64,000 nucleotides of DNA from Streptomyces sp. 1222.5. GTDB taxonomy: Bacteria; Actinomycetota; Actinomycetes; Streptomycetales; Streptomycetaceae. Position 1 is the stretch's first letter; every line of letters begins with the position of its first letter. Location of the stretch: positions 4,340,001-4,404,000 of the forward strand of contig NZ_FNSZ01000001.1 of the NCBI RefSeq assembly GCF_900105245.1, written 5' to 3'. Shown one piece after another: positions 24,585 to 33,571 of this stretch. The notes beneath the pieces were generated by a model, which worked only from the letters and a program-made list of their open reading frames with translations, made no database searches and was not told where the DNA came from. Both the position numbers and the translations under genes were made by a program.

Positions 24585-24932
24585 TCAGGCCGCGTGCCCG
24601 AGCACGAGCGCCCCGACCACCGGTGCGGCGTAGACGAGCGGGAACGGGATGTGCGCGTACCACCGCGCCCGCGCCACGGTGATCGCCGCCCCGGCGAAGT
24701 AGGCCACCAGGCAGATCCCGGCCAGGACTCCGACGACCGGGACGAACAGCCCGGCCACCAGCCCCACGGCGCCGGCGGCCTTGGCCAGCCCCAGCCAGGT
24801 CCACCACGACTTCGGCACCCGGTAGTCCTCGAGCGCCTTCACGATCCACTGGGCCCGCATCAGCAGCACGGTCCCGGAGAAACCCGCCATGAGGGCGGCT
24901 ACCAGGGTCACGACGACGGCGGCGACATGCAT
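24585..24932 (-). CDS. DoxX family membrane protein
   Basis: A 115-residue protein with four membrane spans (VAAVVVTLVAALMAGFSG, a second near WWTWLGLAKAAGAVGLVAGL, VVGVLAGICLVAYFAGAAI, FPLVYAAPVVGALVLG), matching the DoxX-like family whose members are associated with redox and membrane integrity but lack a defined reaction. ATG 24932 has AGGAG 6 nt upstream; the much longer open frame behind it is antisense to the AbiEii-like gene and not coding. It is divergent from the AbiEii-like gene by 189 bp. Confidence 0.85.
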   Translation of the reverse strand: MHVAAVVVTLVAALMAGFSGTVLLMRAQWIVKALEDYRVPKSWWTWLGLAKAAGAVGLVAGLFVPVVGVLAGICLVAYFAGAAITVARARWYAHIPFPLVYAAPVVGALVLGHAA

Positions 24933-25106
24933 GAGAGGCTCCTGCGGGGGTGGGGTTCCGATGTGCGAACACCCCTCTGACACCGCCGGCGGGCCCGGTG
25001 TGACAGCGAGCGGAGATTTTTTTCCGCGGCCCTCCTGCGCGGTCCGGCACGCGCGACACCGGGCGGACACCGGGCGGGATGACCTCGCGCGCCGCGCCGC
25101 GTCTGG

Positions 25107-25112
25107 CAGAGT
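25107..25112 (+). promoter_or_regulatory. possible -10 of leaderless AbiEii-like gene
   Basis: CAGAGT in TGGCAGAGTACG, a common Streptomyces -10 context, ends 9 nt before GTG 25122, which has no Shine-Dalgarno. Confidence 0.4.
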
Positions 25113-25121
25113 ACGCATGCC

Positions 25122-25817
25122 GTGAACCTCTCCGAACCTCATCGTCGGCTCCTCGCGGACGTCGTCACGGCGGGCGGCCCCTACGGGCTGGTGCTCGCCG
25201 GTGGCCACGCCCTCCAGGCGCACGGTCTGCTGCATCGCCCGCACGCCAACCTCGACTTCGCCACGGAGAGCTCCGAGGCCCTGGACCGGATCGCCGGTGC
25301 CGTCGGCGCGGCGCTGGAGGCCAGGGGCCGGCAGGTGCGTCCCGGTCCGGCGGGCGTGCGCACCGCCCAGCTGACCGTCACCGACCCGCCCACCGGCGAA
25401 CCCTGTGCCCTCGCGCTGCACAAGGAGGCCTTCTGGCAGCCGCCGGAGCTCACCGGCTACGGCCCGGCCCTCTCCGTCGAGGACGCCGTGGGCACGAAGA
25501 TCCGCGCGCTGTACGACCGGGGCGCCGCCGTCGACCTCATCGACGCCCGTGCCGCCGCCGCCCGCTTCTCCCTGCCCGGCCTGGAGGAACTGGGCCGTCG
25601 GCACGCCCACGACCCCTTCGACCTGCCCACCCTGCAGTCCCGGCTGACCGGTACGGACTTCTACGCGGACCGGGAGTTCCTGCGGTACGGCCTGGCGGAA
25701 CCGGACATCGCGGACCTGCGTGCCTGGGCCCAGCACTGGTCGGACGACATCGCCGAGCGGCTGCTGGAGGACGGTGCCAGTCCGGACGAGGAGCCCGAGC
25801 CCGGCACCGACGACTGA
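25122..25817 (+). CDS. solo nucleotidyltransferase, AbiEii/AbiGii toxin-like
   Basis: The 231-residue protein has the MNT-fold opening LVLAGGHALQAHGLLHRPHANLDFAT, in which GG-AL-aHG is conserved in AbiEii-type nucleotidyltransferases. The second metal motif, normally R-T-D-D, is degenerate here (H-A-N-L-D-F), so one carboxylate is replaced by Asn. KIRALYDRGAAVDLIDARAA matches the conserved K-aL--R-a--RD--DL region. An acidic tail ends the protein. AbiEii toxins normally sit beside an AbiEi antitoxin; none is present, and solo copies of this type are a frequent housekeeping-like gene in actinomycetes. GTG 25122 looks leaderless. Confidence 0.8.
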   Translation: MNLSEPHRRLLADVVTAGGPYGLVLAGGHALQAHGLLHRPHANLDFATESSEALDRIAGAVGAALEARGRQVRPGPAGVRTAQLTVTDPPTGEPCALALHKEAFWQPPELTGYGPALSVEDAVGTKIRALYDRGAAVDLIDARAAAARFSLPGLEELGRRHAHDPFDLPTLQSRLTGTDFYADREFLRYGLAEPDIADLRAWAQHWSDDIAERLLEDGASPDEEPEPGTDD

Positions 25818-25930
25818 GAGCCCGCACCCGCGTCCCTCCCGGGCTCCCCTGCTGGACCAAGAGCTGCAAAGGACTGGTAAAGTCCGCTCACTTGGCGAGG
25901 GCGGGGGCCCTCGCGGGGAGGGAATCGCAC

Positions 25931-28900
25931 GTGGGCAGACACGCCCCGAGACGGCGCGGCATAGCCGCGGCCGTCTCCTCGTTCGCGGTCGCCGTGGCGG
26001 CCGTATCCGTCGCCGTTCTTCCGGAGAGCGGCGCCTCGGCCGATCCGGCCGCCCCGGCGGCCGGCACCACCGAGATCACGCTGACCGACCCCGCCTCCAC
26101 GCAGCCGCGCAGCGACCAGCCACTGGTCGCCGGGCCGAGCGGCTTCCTGCACCGGCAGAGCGGAATCTCCGGGTTCCTGTGGACGGACTACACCGACGGC
26201 ACCACCGTGACCGTCCGCACCGCCGACGGCGTGTACACACCCGCGCCCGGCGGCAGCTGCGCGACCCTGGGCTCGACCCTCTGCCCGACGGCCTGGTACG
26301 GCACCGACGGCGACCTGGTCGCCCTGCCGTCGGCCGGGTCCGTGGCCCTGTGGGACCCGGCGACCCGGACCACGTCGGAGTTCACCTCCGACCAGCCCTA
26401 CCGGGGGCTCGCCGGGCGGACCGTGATCACCGAGAAGGCTCTGTACGACCGCGTGGACGGCGCCTGGCGGTCCCGGGCCGTCACCCCGGCCGGCACACGG
26501 GTCACCTCGGGCATGATCACCGCGGCGGACGCGCACGGCGTGCTGTTCCGGGTCGCCACGGACCTGTACTACCTCGATCTCGACACGGCCGTCGCCACCA
26601 AGGCGTTCTCCGGTTCGGGCTCCCGTCCGGTCACCGTGCTGGGCGACGACCGGTTCGGCTGGTACGAGCCCGGCTCCGGCGACCTGCACCTCAAGCCGCG
26701 CACCGACCCGGGCGCGGACGAGCAGGTGATCGACCTGCCGTCGCCCGGTGCCGTGCTCGACGGTGCCCCGGTCCTCGTCGGCGACCGGCTGCTGCTGCCG
26801 CGGCACACCGGCACCGGCACCAGTGAACTGACCGCCGTCTCCCTGCGCGACGGCACCTCGCAGACCCTGCTGGCCGAGGCGGGCAAGTACCTGGTCCGCG
26901 CCTCCGGCGGCTCCGCCCTCGTCACCGGCGGCACCGAGGCCGGCGACTGGTGGGTCCGGCGGGCCGCCCAGGCCGCCGACGGCACGGTCGCCCTGGAGAA
27001 GCTGACGCAGGTCCCGGCCGTGGAGAACGCCAAGACGGGTCTCGCGCTCAGCCGGGGCGGTCTGCGCATCGCCGAGGACGACCCGAAGAGCACCATGGAC
27101 ACCACCTCGCTGCGCACGGTCGCCACGAACGGCGGTACGCAGCTGACCGCCTCCGCGCCGCAGGCCGGGGACCGGATCGCTCCGGTCTGCCCGTACGCGG
27201 GCGCCGACTGCTCGGCGCTCTGGGGCAACACCGGCGACGGGCCGCGCGACGTCTTCCTCACCACGTTCTACGATGGCGACGACGGCGGCACCGGGCTCGG
27301 CGACGCGGACCGGCTGGTCGCGATGAACGACGGCTCGTCCGACAGCACCCTGGAGTTCCGCACCGAGGGCGGCACGATCGTCGACGTCTCCGACAACTAC
27401 GCGGTCTACAACTCCGGCGGCGCCTCCCCGGCGCAGTACGTCGGCGAGTTCGGGCAGGGGCAGCAGCTGAAGCGGTCGGTGCGCGCCGCCGCGCTGAACG
27501 GCTCGACCCTGTGGAGCGCCGCCACCACCGGCAAGCTCTCCTCGTACAGCCTGACCGGGAACCGCGCCCTGGCCACGGTCACCGTGCCCGGTCTCGGCTG
27601 TGTGCCGAGCGAGCTGCAGGCGGCGGGCCGCTGGGTGTACTGGGCGTGCGGCGACGGCTCCGCCGGTGTGTACGACACCAGGGCCGCCACCTCTCGCGCC
27701 GTGACCGGCGGTGACGTGCTGCTCGGCGACGGCTTCACGGTCCGCCACGACCACGACGCCGGCACCCTGGTGCTGACGGACGCGGCCACCGGCGCCGTCC
27801 GGGTGCTCGCCGGCGAGGTCGCCGACACCGGTCTCGCCGCGGACCGCCGCTTCAAGTGGACCGTGGACGAGTACACGGGCCTGGTCGCCTGGACCGACCC
27901 GTACGAGCGGACGCACCTCGCCACCACCGGCGTCGCGCCGTCGGCCGTGACGTCCTTCGAGACCGAGACGGACAGCTACGTGCAGCCGGGTTCGACGCCG
28001 TACTGGACGCAGGTGCTGCTGTCCCGCCCGGTCACGTCCTGGTCCCTGACGTTCACCTCGGTGCAGAGCGGCCCGGCCGGCAAGGCCACCCGCACCTTCA
28101 CCGGCGGGGCGACCCGGGCCCAGGTGTCGGTGAGCTGGAACGGCAAGGCGGCGGACGGCACCCCGTTCCCGAACGGCGCGTACACCTGGTCCCTCAAGGC
28201 GACCGGAATCGGCACGAGCGGACCGGCGACGGCCGCCTCGGGCACGGGCTTCCTCGGCAGCGGGTCGGCCGTGCGCCACGACTTCGGCAGCCTGGACGGT
28301 CCGGACGGCCGGGGCGATCTGCTCACCCTGAACTCCTCGGGCGGCCTCACCTTCCAGTTCGGCACCGGCACCGGGAAGTTCAGCAGCAAGATCAGCGGCA
28401 GCGGATGGGCCACGAGCGTCCGGGCGGTCCCCTTCGGCGACCTCAGCGGCGACCGCTGCAACGACGTCCTCGTCCGGCTGAGCAGCGGCGCCCTGCGCCT
28501 GTACAAGCCGGGCTGCGGCAAGGCGGTCACCCCGAAGACGTCGTACACCACCCTCGCGAGCAGCGGCTGGACCCAGTACGACCTGCTGACCTCACCCGGT
28601 GACGTGAGCGGCGACGGGCGCCCGGACCTGGTCACCCGCACCGCCTCCACCGGCACCGTCTACCTCCACAAGGGCACGAGCACCGGCAAGCTCGCGGCCC
28701 GCGTGAAGCTGTACGACGACTGGAAGGGCTACAAGAAGGTCATCGGCGCCGGCGACCTGAACGGCGACGGCATCGGCGACCTCCTCGCCCAGGACAAGGC
28801 GAACACCCTCTACCGGTACGACGGCAGGGGCAACGGCACCTTCGCGGCACGCGTGAAGCTGTTCACCGCCTGGGGCGGCTCGTACGACGCGGTCGTCGGC

Positions 28901-29050
28901 GTCGGCGACATCACCGACGACGGGAGGGCGGACCTGGTCTCCCGCGACACCGGCGGGAACCTGTACCGCAACAACGGCGACGGCAAGGGCTCCTTCGGCG
29001 CCCGCACGAAGATCGCGACGGGCTGGGGCGGCTACAAGTCCCTGTCCTGA
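25931..29050 (+). CDS. large secreted FG-GAP/VCBS repeat protein with FlgD-Ig-like domain
   Basis: The 1039-residue product starts at GTG 25931 (GGGGAGGGAA upstream) with an Arg-rich signal peptide (GRHAPRRRGIAAAVSSFAVAVAAVSVAV) and an A-S-A cleavage region near residue 37. The middle (about 60-670) is a WD/propeller-like array; residues about 690-770 resemble a FlgD Ig-like fold (SVSWNGKAADGTPFPNGAYTW). The C-terminal quarter holds at least four FG-GAP/VCBS units with calcium-binding D-sGDg--DL loops (GDVSGDGRPDLV, GDLNGDGIGDLL, GDITDDGRADLV). Such exported calcium-dependent propellers are common in Streptomyces but uncharacterised. A strong terminator follows. Confidence 0.88.
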   Translation: MGRHAPRRRGIAAAVSSFAVAVAAVSVAVLPESGASADPAAPAAGTTEITLTDPASTQPRSDQPLVAGPSGFLHRQSGISGFLWTDYTDGTTVTVRTADGVYTPAPGGSCATLGSTLCPTAWYGTDGDLVALPSAGSVALWDPATRTTSEFTSDQPYRGLAGRTVITEKALYDRVDGAWRSRAVTPAGTRVTSGMITAADAHGVLFRVATDLYYLDLDTAVATKAFSGSGSRPVTVLGDDRFGWYEPGSGDLHLKPRTDPGADEQVIDLPSPGAVLDGAPVLVGDRLLLPRHTGTGTSELTAVSLRDGTSQTLLAEAGKYLVRASGGSALVTGGTEAGDWWVRRAAQAADGTVALEKLTQVPAVENAKTGLALSRGGLRIAEDDPKSTMDTTSLRTVATNGGTQLTASAPQAGDRIAPVCPYAGADCSALWGNTGDGPRDVFLTTFYDGDDGGTGLGDADRLVAMNDGSSDSTLEFRTEGGTIVDVSDNYAVYNSGGASPAQYVGEFGQGQQLKRSVRAAALNGSTLWSAATTGKLSSYSLTGNRALATVTVPGLGCVPSELQAAGRWVYWACGDGSAGVYDTRAATSRAVTGGDVLLGDGFTVRHDHDAGTLVLTDAATGAVRVLAGEVADTGLAADRRFKWTVDEYTGLVAWTDPYERTHLATTGVAPSAVTSFETETDSYVQPGSTPYWTQVLLSRPVTSWSLTFTSVQSGPAGKATRTFTGGATRAQVSVSWNGKAADGTPFPNGAYTWSLKATGIGTSGPATAASGTGFLGSGSAVRHDFGSLDGPDGRGDLLTLNSSGGLTFQFGTGTGKFSSKISGSGWATSVRAVPFGDLSGDRCNDVLVRLSSGALRLYKPGCGKAVTPKTSYTTLASSGWTQYDLLTSPGDVSGDGRPDLVTRTASTGTVYLHKGTSTGKLAARVKLYDDWKGYKKVIGAGDLNGDGIGDLLAQDKANTLYRYDGRGNGTFAARVKLFTAWGGSYDAVVGVGDITDDGRADLVSRDTGGNLYRNNGDGKGSFGARTKIATGWGGYKSLS

Positions 29051-29063
29051 GCCCGGATGCGAC

Positions 29064-29103
29064 GGGAAGGGCCCGGAACCGATCCCGGTTCCGGGCCCTT
29101 CCC
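29064..29103. terminator. bidirectional terminator between secreted-protein gene and aspS
   Basis: A perfect 18-bp inverted repeat (begins GGGAAGGGCCCGG, ends CCGGGCCCTTCCC) with a 4-nt loop between converging genes. Confidence 0.85.
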
Positions 29104-29132
29104 GTTCTGCTCGCCGTCCGCCGGCCCGCCGC

Positions 29133-30896
29133 CTACTTCGGCTGCGGCTTGCGGATGCTCAGGTGCAGCTCGCGCAGGCGGGCCTCGTCCAGCTCGGTGG
29201 GGGCACCCATCATCAGGTCCTGGGCGTTGCCGTTGAGCGGGAAGGAGATCGTCTCGCGGATGTTGGGCTCGTCCGCGAGGAGCATGACGATGCGGTCCAC
29301 GCCCGGGGCGATGCCGCCGTGCGGCGGGGCGCCGAAGCGGAAGGCGCGGAGCATGCCCGCGAACTTCTCCTCGACGGTCTCGCGGTCGTAGCCCGCGATC
29401 TCGAAGGCCTTCAGCATGATGTCCGGCTCGTGGTTCCGGATCGCGCCGGAGGACAGCTCGACACCGTTGCAGACGATGTCGTACTGCCAGCCGAGGATGT
29501 CCAGCGGGTCCTGGGTCTCCAGGGCCTCCAGGCCGCCCTGCGGCATCGAGAACGGGTTGTGGGAGAAGTCGATCCCGCCGGTCTCCTCGTCCTTCTCGTA
29601 CATGGGGAAGTCGACGATCCAGCAGAAGCGGAAGACGCCCTCCTCGAAGTGGCCGGCGCGCTTGGCGGCCTCCACCCGGACGGCACCCATGATCTTGGAG
29701 ACCTCGTCGTACTCGCCCGCGCCGAAGAAGACGGCGTGGCCGGGGGCCAGGGAGAGGCGCTTGGTCAGCTCGGCGACGTTCGCCTCGGTGAGGAACTTCG
29801 CGATCGGGCCGGAGAGCGTGCCGTCCTCGGCCACACGCACCCAGGCCAGGCCCTTGGCGCCCTGCTCGACGGCGAACTCACCGAGCTGGTCGAAGAACTT
29901 GCGGGGCTGCGCGGAGACGTCCGGCACCGGCAGGGCGCGCACGTGCTTGCCCGCGAACGCCTTGAACTCCGAGCCCTCGAAGACATCGGTGATGTCCACC
30001 AGCTCCAGCTTGGCGCGCAGGTCCGGCTTGTCGGAGCCGTACTTCGCCATCGCCTCGCGGAACGGGATGCGCGGGAAGGGAGAGGTGACGTGGCGGCCGC
30101 CGCCGAACTCCTCGAAGAGCTCCGTCATGAGCTTCTCGATGGGCTGGAAGACGTCCTCCTGCTCGACGAAGGACATCTCCACGTCGAGCTGGTAGAACTC
30201 GCCCGGCGAGCGGTCGGCGCGGGCGTCCTCGTCGCGGAAGCAGGGCGCGATCTGGAAGTAGCGGTCGAAGCCGGAGATCATCAGCAGCTGCTTGAACTGC
30301 TGCGGGGCCTGCGGCAGCGCGTAGAACTTGCCCGGGTGCACACGGGAGGGGACCACGTAGTCGCGGGCGCCCTCGGGCGAGGTGGCGGACAGGATCGGCG
30401 TCGCCATCTCGTTGAAGCCCATGGCGACCATCTTGTGGCGGATCGCGGAGATCACGGCCGTGCGCAGCATGATGTTGCGGTGCATGCGCTCGCGGCGCAG
30501 GTCCAGGAAGCGGTACTCCAGGCGCCGCTCCTCGTTGACCCCGTCCTCGGCGTTGATCGTGAAGGGCAGCGGGGCGGCCGCGCCGAGCAGCTCGACCTCG
30601 GCGACCTCGACCTCGATCTCACCCGTGGGCAGGTCGGAGTTCACGTTCTCGGTTCCACGTGAAACAACCTGGCCGTCGACGCGGACCGTGGACTCCTTGG
30701 ACATCTTGTCCAGGGCCTCGTACGCCGGGGTGCCGGGGCGGGCGACCAGCTGGGTGATGCCGTAGTGGTCGCGCAGATCGATGAAGAGGATGCCGCCCAG
30801 GTCGCGCCGATTGTGCAGCCAGCCACTCAGCCGGACGTCGGTACCGACGTCAGAGGCGCGGAGCTGGCCGCAGGTGTGGGACCTGTACCGATGCAT
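29133..30896 (-). CDS. aspS: aspartyl-tRNA synthetase
   Basis: Class II synthetase charging tRNA-Asp. The 587-residue protein shows the N-terminal OB-fold (GWLHNRRDLGGILFIDLRDHYG, about 25-50), motif 1 and 2 regions (LRTAVISAIRHKM; FRDEDARADRSPGEFYQLD), the bacterial GAD insertion, and motif 3 GIAPGVDRIVMLLA near 530. ATG 30896 has AAGGA upstream. A 14-bp near-consensus parS lies inside the coding sequence (30652-30665), about 80 codons from the start. An overlapping 18-codon frame beginning 10 nt upstream is noted separately and not called. Whether it also charges tRNA-Asn cannot be told. Confidence 0.97.
   Translation of the reverse strand: MHRYRSHTCGQLRASDVGTDVRLSGWLHNRRDLGGILFIDLRDHYGITQLVARPGTPAYEALDKMSKESTVRVDGQVVSRGTENVNSDLPTGEIEVEVAEVELLGAAAPLPFTINAEDGVNEERRLEYRFLDLRRERMHRNIMLRTAVISAIRHKMVAMGFNEMATPILSATSPEGARDYVVPSRVHPGKFYALPQAPQQFKQLLMISGFDRYFQIAPCFRDEDARADRSPGEFYQLDVEMSFVEQEDVFQPIEKLMTELFEEFGGGRHVTSPFPRIPFREAMAKYGSDKPDLRAKLELVDITDVFEGSEFKAFAGKHVRALPVPDVSAQPRKFFDQLGEFAVEQGAKGLAWVRVAEDGTLSGPIAKFLTEANVAELTKRLSLAPGHAVFFGAGEYDEVSKIMGAVRVEAAKRAGHFEEGVFRFCWIVDFPMYEKDEETGGIDFSHNPFSMPQGGLEALETQDPLDILGWQYDIVCNGVELSSGAIRNHEPDIMLKAFEIAGYDRETVEEKFAGMLRAFRFGAPPHGGIAPGVDRIVMLLADEPNIRETISFPLNGNAQDLMMGAPTELDEARLRELHLSIRKPQPK
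30652..30665. other. candidate parS (ParB-binding) site inside aspS
   Basis: GTTCCACGTGAAAC matches the Streptomyces parS consensus GTTTCACGTGAAAC at 13 of 14 positions. parS sites in Streptomyces cluster within about 200 kb of oriC and several lie in coding sequence. Confidence 0.75.
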
Positions 30897-31121
30897 CGTC
30901 GTTCATCGTCCTTCGTGGTGGGGTTCTCTCCTGCCGGCCTCGCGGACCGGCGGGAACGGGCACGGGGCCCGGACCCATCAAGGGTACCGGGCACCCCAAG
31001 ATCGGCTCCCCACCATTACGGCCCACGGGTCCGCGGTACCGGGGCCGGTGGCGGCCCCCGGCGGCGGGCATCGGCGGCGGGCATCGGCGGCCCACGGTGG
31101 CAGCTATCGATCGGATCTTCT

Positions 31122-31127
31122 TAAAGT
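31122..31127 (+). promoter_or_regulatory. -10 of leaderless SpoIIE-HATPase gene
   Basis: TAAAGT ends 6 nt before ATG 31134; no Shine-Dalgarno is present. Confidence 0.5.
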
Positions 31128-31133
31128 GGGTCA

Positions 31134-33320
31134 ATGCGCACTGGCGAGCCCCTGCCGTCCGTGGGCGACGTCCTCGCCGCCCTCGCGACCGGTCTGTGGC
31201 ACTGGGACACCGCCACCGGCCTGGTCAGCGTGGACGCGGAGGCGGCGCGGCTGCTCGGCCTGCCCCCCGAGTCCGCCACCCTCACCGAGGCCCAGACCCG
31301 GGCCCGGCTGCACCCGGTCGACTGGAACGAGATCACCGGCGTGGTCCAGCTCGCGGCGGCCGAGGGCACCCTCGCCGAGGTGCGCATCCGGATCATGGAC
31401 CCGCGGGGGAACGTCCTGCGGGTCGTCCGCAGCCGCTCCAAGCCGTCCTTCGACCCCGAACGGCGGGCGTACGAGCTCATCGGCACCCTCCAGGAGGTGA
31501 CCGAGCCGACCCCCGGCACGGCGGCGGGGCGCAGCGCGGTCACCGGGGACTGGCGGCGCTCGCGGGAGGCGTTCCTGCTGGACGCCGGCCGGGCGCTGGC
31601 GGAGGCGCGCTCCACGGCGGAGGTGCTGCGGGTGGCGGGCGCCCTGTCGATGCCGGGGTTCTCCCCGGACGGGCTCGTGGTGTTCGGGGTGGAGGGCGAC
31701 CGGCTGACGATCATCGGTCACCACGGGCATCAGCCGGGCGACATCCGGCCCTTCTCCGACATGCCGCTCGCCGCGGACTACCCGGCGGCGGAGGTGGTGC
31801 GCTCCGGACGCGCGGTGTACGTGGCCTCGCCGGAGCAGTACGAGAGCCGCTACCCGGCGATCTGGCCCTACGTCGAGCGCTTCGGCCGCCACTCCTGGGC
31901 GTTCCTGCCGCTGACGGTGGCCGGACGCACGATGGGCGCCTGGATGGCGGCGTTCACCTATCCGGTGGCCTTCACCCCGGACGAGCGCGCCGTACTGACG
32001 ACGGTGGCGCGGATGCTCGCGCAGGCGCTGTCCCGGGCCGGCGCCGCGGAGTCCGAGCGGGAGCTGACCGAGGGCCTGCAGCGCTCCATGCTGCCGTCGC
32101 TGGGCCCGGAGATCCCGGGGATGCGAGTGGCCGCCCGCTACATCCCGACCGGCGGCGGACTGCAGGTCGGCGGCGACTGGTACGACATGATCCCGCTGCC
32201 CTCGGGCCGTTTCGCGCTGGTCATCGGGGATGTGCAGGGGCACGACGTACGGGCGGCGGGGCTGATGGGCCAGCTGCGGATCGCCCTGCGCGCGTACGCC
32301 TCGGAGGGGCACCGTCCGGACGCCGTCCTCTCCCGCGCCTCCCGTTTCCTGCACGGCATCACGCACGACTCCCGGGACGAGAACCTGGCCGACCTCCGCT
32401 TCGCGACCTGCGTGTACGTGGAGGCCGACCCGGCGACCGGAATGCTGGAGATCGCCCGCGCCGGGCACCCGGACCCGGCGATCCGGATGGCCGACGGCAC
32501 GGTGATGATGCGGCCGACGGCGGGCGGGCTGCCGCTGGGCATCGATCCGGACGCGGACTACCCGACGACCCGTTTCGCGCTGGAACCCGGCGAGACGATG
32601 ATGCTCTGCACCGACGGCCTGATCGAGACCGGCGGCCACGACATGGCGAGCGGCTGGCGGCGGCTCCGAGCGGTCCTGGAGGACCACGACGGCGACGCGG
32701 AGACGCTGGCCGACGCACTCGTGCAGGCGGTGCACGGGCCGTCGTCGCACCACACCACCGGGCCGCTGGCGGACCGCCGCGAGGACGACATCGCCCTGGT
32801 GCTGCTGTGCCGGGCCGGGGAGGGTCACGACTGCGTCGACACCGGGACGGCGCGGCCCGCGGTGCGGCGCACGCTGCTGTCGGTGGCGCAGGACGAACCC
32901 GAACGGATCGCCGAGGCCCGCCAGCACCTGCGGGAGCTGCTGCACGACTGGGCCTCGGCGGAGCAGGTCGACTCGGCGGTCCTGCTGGTCTCCGAGATGG
33001 TCACGAACGTCCTCGTCCACACCGACGCCGACGCGCTGCTGCTCGCCGAGGTGGCCGGTGCGGACGGCCGGCGGCTGCGGGTGGAGGTCACCGACGCGGG
33101 GGACGACCTCCCCCACCGGCGCCGCCCCGGCGAACTGGCCTCCTCGGGCCGCGGCCTGATGCTGATCGAGCTTCTCGCCGACACCTGGGGAGTCGCCCCC
33201 CGGGGCCGGGGCAAGAGCATCTGGTTCGAGCTCTACGAATCGGCCGGGACGGGGGACGAGGGCTCCGCCGCACCGGTCGTTCCGGTCGAATCCGCGGCCC
33301 CCGCCCGGGCGGACGAGTAG
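31134..33320 (+). CDS. PAS-GAF-SpoIIE phosphatase-HATPase signalling protein
   Basis: The 728-residue soluble protein combines sensor and effector modules: a PAS-like domain (about 10-125: ALATGLWHWDTATGLVSVDAEAARLLGLPPE), a GAF domain (about 140-310), a SpoIIE/RsbU PP2C phosphatase (about 320-560 with QRSMLPSLGPEIPGMRVAARY, VGGDWYDMIPLPSGRFALVIGDVQGHD, MMLCTDGLIETGG, REDDIALVLL) and an RsbW-like HATPase_c kinase (about 585-715 with DSAVLLVSEMVTNVLVHT and SSGRGLMLIELLAD). Phosphatase and anti-sigma-like kinase in one chain implies partner switching with an anti-anti-sigma factor and sigma factor encoded elsewhere. It is divergent from aspS with 237 bp between. Confidence 0.93.
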   Translation: MRTGEPLPSVGDVLAALATGLWHWDTATGLVSVDAEAARLLGLPPESATLTEAQTRARLHPVDWNEITGVVQLAAAEGTLAEVRIRIMDPRGNVLRVVRSRSKPSFDPERRAYELIGTLQEVTEPTPGTAAGRSAVTGDWRRSREAFLLDAGRALAEARSTAEVLRVAGALSMPGFSPDGLVVFGVEGDRLTIIGHHGHQPGDIRPFSDMPLAADYPAAEVVRSGRAVYVASPEQYESRYPAIWPYVERFGRHSWAFLPLTVAGRTMGAWMAAFTYPVAFTPDERAVLTTVARMLAQALSRAGAAESERELTEGLQRSMLPSLGPEIPGMRVAARYIPTGGGLQVGGDWYDMIPLPSGRFALVIGDVQGHDVRAAGLMGQLRIALRAYASEGHRPDAVLSRASRFLHGITHDSRDENLADLRFATCVYVEADPATGMLEIARAGHPDPAIRMADGTVMMRPTAGGLPLGIDPDADYPTTRFALEPGETMMLCTDGLIETGGHDMASGWRRLRAVLEDHDGDAETLADALVQAVHGPSSHHTTGPLADRREDDIALVLLCRAGEGHDCVDTGTARPAVRRTLLSVAQDEPERIAEARQHLRELLHDWASAEQVDSAVLLVSEMVTNVLVHTDADALLLAEVAGADGRRLRVEVTDAGDDLPHRRRPGELASSGRGLMLIELLADTWGVAPRGRGKSIWFELYESAGTGDEGSAAPVVPVESAAPARADE

Positions 33321-33571
33321 GACGACGAAGCCCCGTAGGGGCCTGGCCTTGGGAACCGGCTGGACAGGCCGGGTCCGGCTAGGCTCTCGCGCCCCGCGGG
33401 AGGCGGGGTCCGACCGGTCGGACGGGCCACGCCGGTCACCGAGGTCGCGCGGGCCGGCCGCGCGGGTGGGACGACGGCGATTCCGGCCGGGCGGAAGGAG
33501 CCCGGGCGGGCCGGCCCGGAGCGGGCCGGTGCCGGAGCCGGCCACCGGGGGGCCGCCCGGGGCCGGTGGAT

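Noticed and set aside
25661..28279. An 872-codon minus-strand frame
   Set aside because: Antisense shadow of the secreted FG-GAP protein; no signal, domain or ribosome site.
30850..30906. An 18-codon frame with two Asp codons (MNDDASVQ...) overlapping the aspS start, possible Asp leader
   Set aside because: AAGGA is only 2 nt from its ATG but well placed for aspS, and no hairpin or alternative pairings were seen, unlike the thrS leader.
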